A stretch of DNA of 5,068 bases from the NCBI GenBank assembly GCA_008501785.1, contig QQUD01000446.1:1-5068 (forward strand), read 5' to 3'. A program made the translations under genes and the position numbers. This stretch comes from Chloroflexota bacterium. GTDB lineage: Bacteria; Chloroflexota; Anaerolineae; Promineifilales; Promineifilaceae. A model generated the notes under the pieces. The model was given only the letters and a program-made list of their open reading frames with translations. It searched no databases and was not told the DNA's origin. This document shows, in pieces, positions 1-3,105 of the stretch (position 1 is its first letter; every line of letters starts with the position of its first letter).

Positions 1-523
1 TTGGCAGGATGAAGCGGGGCAGACTGCATTGGGCGGCGAGACGGTGGTCTTTTTTTATTTTGCTAGCTGGCTGTTGGCATTACCGGAGGCTGTTCAGCTA
101 GGTGCATTGGACCGGCTGATGGTGCGCAAAGCAACGCGGCAGGATGTGGAAGCGTGTCGGATGGCGTTAGCGGCCGTTCGGGAGCTTCCTGATGATGTGC
201 AGCCGAGTCAGGTTGCGTTTGCATTACGGCCGTATCAGCCGCGTGTGCTGTTGGTGATTCGAGCCGCGCTGGAAGGGGAACCGGGTGCGGAATGGGTGGA
301 GCGGTATTATCGTGAGTGGCGGGGGGTGAAAACGGTCGTGACTGGGTATTATTTGCGCGAAATGGGTCTAAAGCCAGGGCCATATTTTGCTGTGATTCTT
401 GATAAACTTTTAGCTGCACGGCTTGATGGTCTCGTAACCGACGAGGCTGGCGAGCAGGCGTTGTTAGCCAAATTGCTTGAGGAGTTGGACGCGGAAAAAC
501 GTGGAAAAACGCGGAAGAATTAG
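1..523 (+). CDS. cca: CCA tRNA nucleotidyltransferase, C-terminal part (5' truncated by window)
   Basis: The reading frame is open from the window edge (first full codon at base 2) to the TAG at 521-523, giving 173 visible residues. It matches the helical C-terminal tRNA-binding half of class II CCA-adding enzymes/poly(A) polymerases, which add or repair the 3' CCA of tRNA in the cytoplasm. The family-typical parts are a region resembling PSQVAFALRPYQPRVLLV, then an ERYYREWRGVK-like helix, then the late motif LREMGLKPGPYFAVILDKLL followed by ARLDGLVTDEAGE. The nucleotidyltransferase head with its catalytic aspartates would lie upstream, outside the window, so activity cannot be judged here. 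The final residues (about DAEKRGKTRKN) are encoded by a dispersed-type 10-bp-period repeat and probably are not ancestral to the family. The next gene starts 37 bases downstream on the same strand, so co-transcription is possible. A TTG at 29 is an internal codon, not the start. Identification rests on recalled family motifs, not on a search. Confidence 0.85.
   Translation, partial: WQDEAGQTALGGETVVFFYFASWLLALPEAVQLGALDRLMVRKATRQDVEACRMALAAVRELPDDVQPSQVAFALRPYQPRVLLVIRAALEGEPGAEWVERYYREWRGVKTVVTGYYLREMGLKPGPYFAVILDKLLAARLDGLVTDEAGEQALLAKLLEELDAEKRGKTRKN
487..516 (+). repeat. 30-bp direct repeat, copy 1 (period-10 ACGCGGAAAA units)
   Basis: Three units of the form ACGCGGAAAA (489-498, 499-508 with one C-to-T change, 509-518 degenerate at its end) sit at the very 3' end of the CCA enzyme gene and run almost to its stop codon. 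The 30 bases differ from copy 2 at 3043-3072 at one position only. The tract is coding here (frame GAC GCG GAA AAA), whereas copy 2 is intergenic. Confidence 0.85.
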
Positions 524-550
524 ACCGGTCTGTAGGAAAGTATTTGGCTT

Positions 551-558
551 GGGGGAAG
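551..558 (+). promoter_or_regulatory. Purine-rich ribosome binding site deciding the start of the propeller gene
   Basis: GGGGGAAG lies just upstream of the ATG at 561. It is the best Shine-Dalgarno-like stretch in the gap after the CCA gene and favours ATG 561 over an in-frame TTG at 477 that lies inside the CCA gene. The G-rich core is at an acceptable distance, but the match to GGAGG is imperfect. Confidence 0.4.
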
Positions 559-560
559 CT

Positions 561-1592
561 ATGACAATTTTGCAGAAGAAAATCGTAAAATATATTTTGG
601 CCGGTTTGGTTGTTATGTTGATCTTATTTGTTCGACTCCTACTTTACATTGAGCAAAACAAAAAAACTATTCACCCACTTCGTCAGATCGAATCTGTAGA
701 ATCATTTGAATTTTTGTGGAGTACTCAAGTTAGCGCTTATCGCTCTCAGTTTGGTAGTTGTACTGGTGATTATGATTGGGTGTACATGTATTTGGATGTG
801 GATAATCGTCAGATAATACTTCCAACCTGGCAAAAAGATAATTTCATCCTTTCAAGTATAAATTTATCAAGCTTTGATCTGGATACTGGTAAAACAAATT
901 GGCATACACCTTTGGATGCAAGCCATTTTTCGATAAGCAATAACAAAGAGCGCATTTTTATCGTGAGCAGAGGGCCAGAACCTTCTCTAAGTTCGTGTGC
1001 GTCACATTTACATTATTGTGAGTCAGCCCAAATCTCATCCTATGATATTATTTCTGGCGAGCAGGCTTGGTCAACAATTCAATCAAATATGAATAGCTCA
1101 AACAAACTGTGTGTTATGGATGATGTTGTTTCTATCTTAGGTCAAGCTACACGATCAAATTATCAACAAAAGGTTAGTTTAGACGCAAATACTGGTGAAA
1201 AAATCCCCTTTCAAGGTATACGATCGGCTTTTGCAGAGCATGATTTTTTTGCTGCAATGGAAATTATCGAAAAGTTAGGGTTTGATAGGTTAGATATCAC
1301 TAGCAAATATGTGACGGACGGTAGATTCTTATTTTTCCTAACCAGCAATGATAGTACCTTGTGGGTTGTAGATATGGAAACACCGGAAATAGTGGGAAGG
1401 GTTCAATTTGATGGTAATCAATTTGCTAGAGGAAATTATTACGACCAATATGCAATTGCTCCTGTCGATAACAATGTTGTTGTGTATCTTGCCGATAGTC
1501 AACAGCTTTTCACATTGCGATTTTTGCCAACTGATTCAGAAAAATTCGCTTTTCCGCATTCAGAAGAACCCTTGTTGGACAAAGATAAATAA
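561..1592 (+). CDS. Membrane-anchored PQQ-like beta-propeller protein, function unknown
   Basis: This 343-residue protein has a short basic N-terminus (MTILQKKIVK), then one hydrophobic segment at about residues 11-30, then a long hydrophilic domain. This fits a signal anchor with the rest outside the membrane. Repeated blade-like segments with an aspartate and a turn before an aromatic residue occur near residues 104-114 (SFDLDTGKTNW), 160-170 (SYDIISGEQAW), 206-214 (SLDANTGEK) and 269-281 (VVDMETPEIVGRV). The DxxTGxxxW pattern is typical of PQQ-like/quinoprotein-type propellers, also seen in BamB-like scaffolds. No enzymatic residues can be recognised, so a structural or binding role is as likely as catalysis. 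Cysteines at 67, 146, 153 and 184 could form disulfides. ATG 561 was chosen for its purine-rich upstream site and because translation from it begins directly with the anchor. The gene is clearly more AT-rich than the genes on both sides, which may mean separate acquisition. Confidence 0.75.
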   Translation: MTILQKKIVKYILAGLVVMLILFVRLLLYIEQNKKTIHPLRQIESVESFEFLWSTQVSAYRSQFGSCTGDYDWVYMYLDVDNRQIILPTWQKDNFILSSINLSSFDLDTGKTNWHTPLDASHFSISNNKERIFIVSRGPEPSLSSCASHLHYCESAQISSYDIISGEQAWSTIQSNMNSSNKLCVMDDVVSILGQATRSNYQQKVSLDANTGEKIPFQGIRSAFAEHDFFAAMEIIEKLGFDRLDITSKYVTDGRFLFFLTSNDSTLWVVDMETPEIVGRVQFDGNQFARGNYYDQYAIAPVDNNVVVYLADSQQLFTLRFLPTDSEKFAFPHSEEPLLDKDK

Positions 1593-1634
1593 GGCGTCGT
1601 TGTCGTGATTTGAAAATTTGAACAGTTGCAGCAG

Positions 1635-1647
1635 CGTCTTATAGACG
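1635..1647. repeat. Small hairpin CGTCT-TAT-AGACG
   Basis: A perfect 5-bp inverted repeat with a 3-base loop starts 42 bases after the propeller gene stop. It has no following T-run, so it does not qualify as an intrinsic terminator. A stem this short could also be chance. Confidence 0.4.
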
Positions 1648-1657
1648 TGTCTAGATT

Positions 1658-1679
1658 GCATCTCTTTGGGTTGAGATGC
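1658..1679. repeat. Hairpin GCATCTC / GAGATGC with 8-base loop
   Basis: A perfect 7-bp inverted repeat encloses the loop TTTGGGTT. It lies 10 bases after the first hairpin and before the tandem ATTCGT tract, so the three may belong to one intergenic element. There is no T-run after it. Confidence 0.5.
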
Positions 1680-1749
1680 GTACAAGAAGAGCGGATCGGT
1701 GAGATATCGTCTGCAGCCGCCAGGAAGGCCGCGCTGGAGCGGGATATTC

Positions 1750-1784
1750 ATTCGTGGTATTCGTTCATTCGTAAAATTTGTGAT
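1750..1784. repeat. Tandem ATTCGTnnn tract, about four units of 8-9 bp
   Basis: The units are ATTCGTGGT (1750-1758), ATTCGTTC (1759-1766), ATTCGTAAA (1767-1775) and the degenerate ATTTGTGAT (1776-1784). The spacing and core are too regular for chance. This supports a non-coding reading of the region and a downstream gene start at 1827. Dispersed intergenic repeats of this style are my inference for this genome. Confidence 0.7.
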
Positions 1785-1791
1785 TGCAAAA

Positions 1792-1820
1792 TTGTGTTTG
1801 AACACATGTTTGATTACAAT
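1792..1820 (+). promoter_or_regulatory. Candidate promoter and operator for the wHTH gene
   Basis: TACAAT (1815-1820) matches the -10 consensus at 5 of 6 positions. A weak TTGTGT (1792-1797) lies 17 bases upstream in the -35 position. Between them is a palindrome, TGTGTT-TG-AACACA (1793-1806), where a repressor could bind. Transcription would start about at the ATG at 1827, implying a leaderless or very short leader message, which fits the lack of a good ribosome binding site there. All of this is pattern-based. Confidence 0.3.
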
Positions 1821-1826
1821 ATACGT

Positions 1827-2387
1827 ATGGAGACGAACCCTAATCACCCTGCTGAGAAGTGGGAACAAGATGCCAGACAATCACAGCAATCCACATTAGA
1901 TAACTTGCGTATGGCTGCGATGGCGGGACACATGCGCGTGGATGAACTGGCAGCTAGACGGGCTGCGTTAATTGATTTGTTGGCAGATGGTTACCCACAT
2001 ACTCGTGAAGAGATTTGGGAAACGATTGAGGCACAGTTAGGTGAAGCGTGTTGGGGGAAAGTGCCACAGGAGGCGTTGGCACGGGATTTGGCGGCGCTGC
2101 GGCGGGGGGGGATTCGGATTGCGTATGGGCGGCGGCCTGAAATTCGGGGGTATTATTTACAGTATCCGGTGCTGAAACGGCCGTTTTCCCCCCAATTCGA
2201 AACAACCAACTGGCAGCTTATTCAAGCCATTCGCCAATTACCCGTGTCCGAAAAAAACAAACGTGCCTTTGCTGCATCTGATTTTGCTCTGCGTCAAAAG
2301 CGTCTCATTTTAGCAGAAGAACATCCAGATTGGTCAGCAGCACAGATTGATGCTGCTGCGAGGCAATTGGTTTACGGTAGCAGCTAA
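1827..2387 (+). CDS. Winged helix-turn-helix protein, putative regulator/antitoxin-like partner of the NTase
   Basis: This 186-residue protein is not one I can name. A polar, probably flexible N-terminus (1-35) leads into a clear winged-helix domain at about 43-111. Its parts are helix ARRAALIDLLADG, helix TREEIWETIEAQLG, a likely recognition helix PQEALARDLAALRRGG (80-95) and a wing IRIAYGRRPEIRGYYL that ends at about 111. This resembles the DNA-binding heads of WYL-type and AbiEi-type regulators. The C-terminus (about 128-186) is helical and charged (ALRQKRLILAEEHPDWS) with no catalytic motif I recognise. It precedes the nucleotidyltransferase by 78 bases, in the DNA-binder-then-NTase order of AbiE loci. 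The start is uncertain. ATG 1827 follows a repeat tract and a promoter-like box but lacks a strong RBS. ATG 1911 would still keep the whole wHTH, and TTG 1626 would add repeat-encoded residues. A run of eight G at 2104-2111 lies in the coding frame, which stays intact after it. Confidence 0.65.
   Translation: METNPNHPAEKWEQDARQSQQSTLDNLRMAAMAGHMRVDELAARRAALIDLLADGYPHTREEIWETIEAQLGEACWGKVPQEALARDLAALRRGGIRIAYGRRPEIRGYYLQYPVLKRPFSPQFETTNWQLIQAIRQLPVSEKNKRAFAASDFALRQKRLILAEEHPDWSAAQIDAAARQLVYGSS
2175..2186. repeat. AACGGCCGTT palindrome, copy in the wHTH gene
   Basis: The 10-bp core is 2176-2185, and here the palindrome extends to 12 bp (AAACGGCCGTTT). It is read AAA CGG CCG TTT (Lys-Arg-Pro-Phe), a different frame from the copies in the protease gene. 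Confidence 0.8.
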
Positions 2388-2389
2388 TC

Positions 2390-2446
2390 AGGTGCGACGC
2401 ACTTACAAAGCCATAATTGCATCAAAATCAAAAGTGCGTTGCACCT
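2390..2446. repeat. Long inverted repeat (15-bp arms) between the wHTH and NTase genes
   Basis: The left arm AGGTGCGACGCACTT (2390-2404) and right arm AAGTGCGTTGCACCT (2432-2446) pair at 14 of 15 positions, with the remaining one a G-T wobble. The loop is 27 bases. The repeat begins 3 bases after the stop of the wHTH gene and ends 19 bases before the ATG of the NTase gene, filling most of the gap. The right arm is followed by CCTAAACG rather than a T-run, so an intrinsic terminator is unlikely. It could be a REP-like dispersed element, a binding site for the upstream wHTH protein, or an RNA structure that tunes expression of the second gene. Confidence 0.8.
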
Positions 2447-2465
2447 CCTAAACGGGAATTTAGTT

Positions 2466-3035
2466 ATGTCAAATTATGAGCAAGGTCAAGCATTTGGTGG
2501 CGTGATTGATGTATTAGAGGCGATTGATGCACAATATGCCATTTGGGGTGGGATAGCGGTGGTTGCCTTTGGTGAGCCACGTTTTACCCAAGACATGGAT
2601 ATTTTGCTGAGTCCTCGACAGTTTGAACTGAAGCTGTTTGTGCGTCGCTTGCAGGAGATGCATTATCACGTGGATGAAATTGCAGTTAATAAAGCGATGA
2701 ACGGCGGTTATTTCAATGTTATTCACCTTGGGTATCATATCAAGACAGACTTTTATGTGCCGATTGAACCGGATCTGCTGACAATGATTGCAGAGTGTAC
2801 ATACCTTCCATTTGATGAAATGCGTCGTGCCGCTTACATCACCTCTAACTCAACCATCATTGCCAAGCTGCGAGCGTACAAGAACAGCCAATCAACCCGT
2901 CATTTGGATGACATCGCTTCTATTGTTCGGACTCAAGGGAAGAAATTGGACGCTGCACAAATAGATATTGTGGCAGCTCGTTTAGGATTGCTAGGTGCAT
3001 GGCGAGCAATGTGGGAACAAAATCAACCAGAGTGA
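2466..3035 (+). CDS. Small nucleotidyltransferase of the Pol-beta superfamily (AbiEii/MNT/DUF6036-like)
   Basis: This 189-residue cytoplasmic protein has the minimal Pol-beta NTase signature. The Gly-Gly at 28-29 (AIWGGIAVVAFGEPR) is followed by the metal-binding D43-x-D45 (TQDMDILL). A third acidic strand residue is likely at D95 (IKTDFYVP). The later helix K134-L-R-A-Y and the RHLDDI segment (145-150) fit this family, as does a tail of the form RTQGKKLD...ARLGLLGAW. Such proteins transfer a nucleotide to RNA or protein. Relatives act as AbiEii toxins modifying tRNA, or as MNT antitoxins modifying a HEPN toxin. No HEPN partner is visible, and the upstream neighbour is a wHTH protein, which favours the AbiE-like reading. 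All three acidic positions are present, so the enzyme looks intact. ATG 2466 follows GGGAA at 2454-2458. A TTG start at 2439 would fall inside the inverted repeat and is less likely. The target is unknown. Confidence 0.75.
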   Translation: MSNYEQGQAFGGVIDVLEAIDAQYAIWGGIAVVAFGEPRFTQDMDILLSPRQFELKLFVRRLQEMHYHVDEIAVNKAMNGGYFNVIHLGYHIKTDFYVPIEPDLLTMIAECTYLPFDEMRRAAYITSNSTIIAKLRAYKNSQSTRHLDDIASIVRTQGKKLDAAQIDIVAARLGLLGAWRAMWEQNQPE

Positions 3036-3042
3036 GAGTATA

Positions 3043-3072
3043 GGACGCGGAAAAACGCGGAAAAACGCGGAA
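3043..3072. repeat. 30-bp direct repeat, copy 2 (period-10 ACGCGGAAAA units)
   Basis: Units at 3045-3054, 3055-3064 and 3065-3074 (the last degenerate) lie 7 bases after the NTase stop codon. This copy is intergenic and 29/30 identical to the copy at 487-516, in the same orientation. The two copies enclose 2526 bases. On the minus strand the tract shows T5 runs, but there is no strong stem before them. Confidence 0.85.
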
Positions 3073-3078
3073 TTAAGG

Positions 3079-3105
3079 CCTTGCCCCTTGTAACTTGCTC
3101 CTTAT
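3079..3105. repeat. Short degenerate tandem CCTTGnn repeat at the protease stop
   Basis: CCTTGCC (3079-3085), CCTTGTAA (3086-3093), CTTGCT (3094-3099) and CCTTAT (3100-3105) form a loose period-7 array. It overlaps the stop codon of the minus-strand protease (3102-3104). It follows the 30-bp repeat almost directly, so the whole convergent gap is repeat sequence. Confidence 0.5.

Larger units (their letters stand above)
1593..1826. other. Repeat-rich intergenic region, probably non-coding
   Basis: I see no convincing gene in these 234 bases. They hold two small perfect hairpins (1635-1647 and 1658-1679), a GC-rich stretch around 1711-1744 and a tandem ATTCGTnnn tract (1750-1784). The + frame from TTG 1626 is open and joins the downstream gene, but its first 67 residues have no recognisable pattern and include the translated tandem repeat. 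An overlapping minus-strand frame (1560-1880) is equally featureless. The arrangement suggests an intergenic repeat element. A structured RNA cannot be excluded. Confidence 0.5.

Noticed and set aside
63..419. Minus-strand frame opposite cca
   Set aside because: It is a shadow of the conserved CCA-enzyme frame, with low-complexity Pro/Ala/His composition and no motif.
477..560. Upstream TTG start for the propeller gene overlapping cca
   Set aside because: It would place a long charged stretch, partly translated repeat, before the membrane anchor. ATG 561 has a purine-rich site and starts directly with the anchor.
1750..1784. CRISPR-like array
   Set aside because: Units are 8-9 bp and contiguous, with no spacers and no cas genes. 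It is a simple tandem repeat.
1626..1826. TTG-started N-terminal extension of the wHTH gene
   Set aside because: The frame is open, but the added residues come from hairpin and tandem-repeat DNA, show no family pattern, and TTG 1626 has no convincing ribosome binding site.
1560..1880. Minus-strand 106-residue open frame
   Set aside because: It overlaps the end of the propeller gene and the intergenic repeats, translates the tandem tract and has no recognisable domain.
2104..2111. Possible frameshift at a run of eight G
   Set aside because: The frame codes a coherent winged-helix domain before and after the run, and there is no second broken frame nearby.
2390..2446. Intrinsic terminator
   Set aside because: The stem is strong but the loop is 27 bases and there is no T-run on either side.
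2439..2465. TTG start of the NTase within the inverted repeat
   Set aside because: The added residues are encoded by the repeat arm. ATG 2466 begins the domain with normal family length and has GGGAA upstream.
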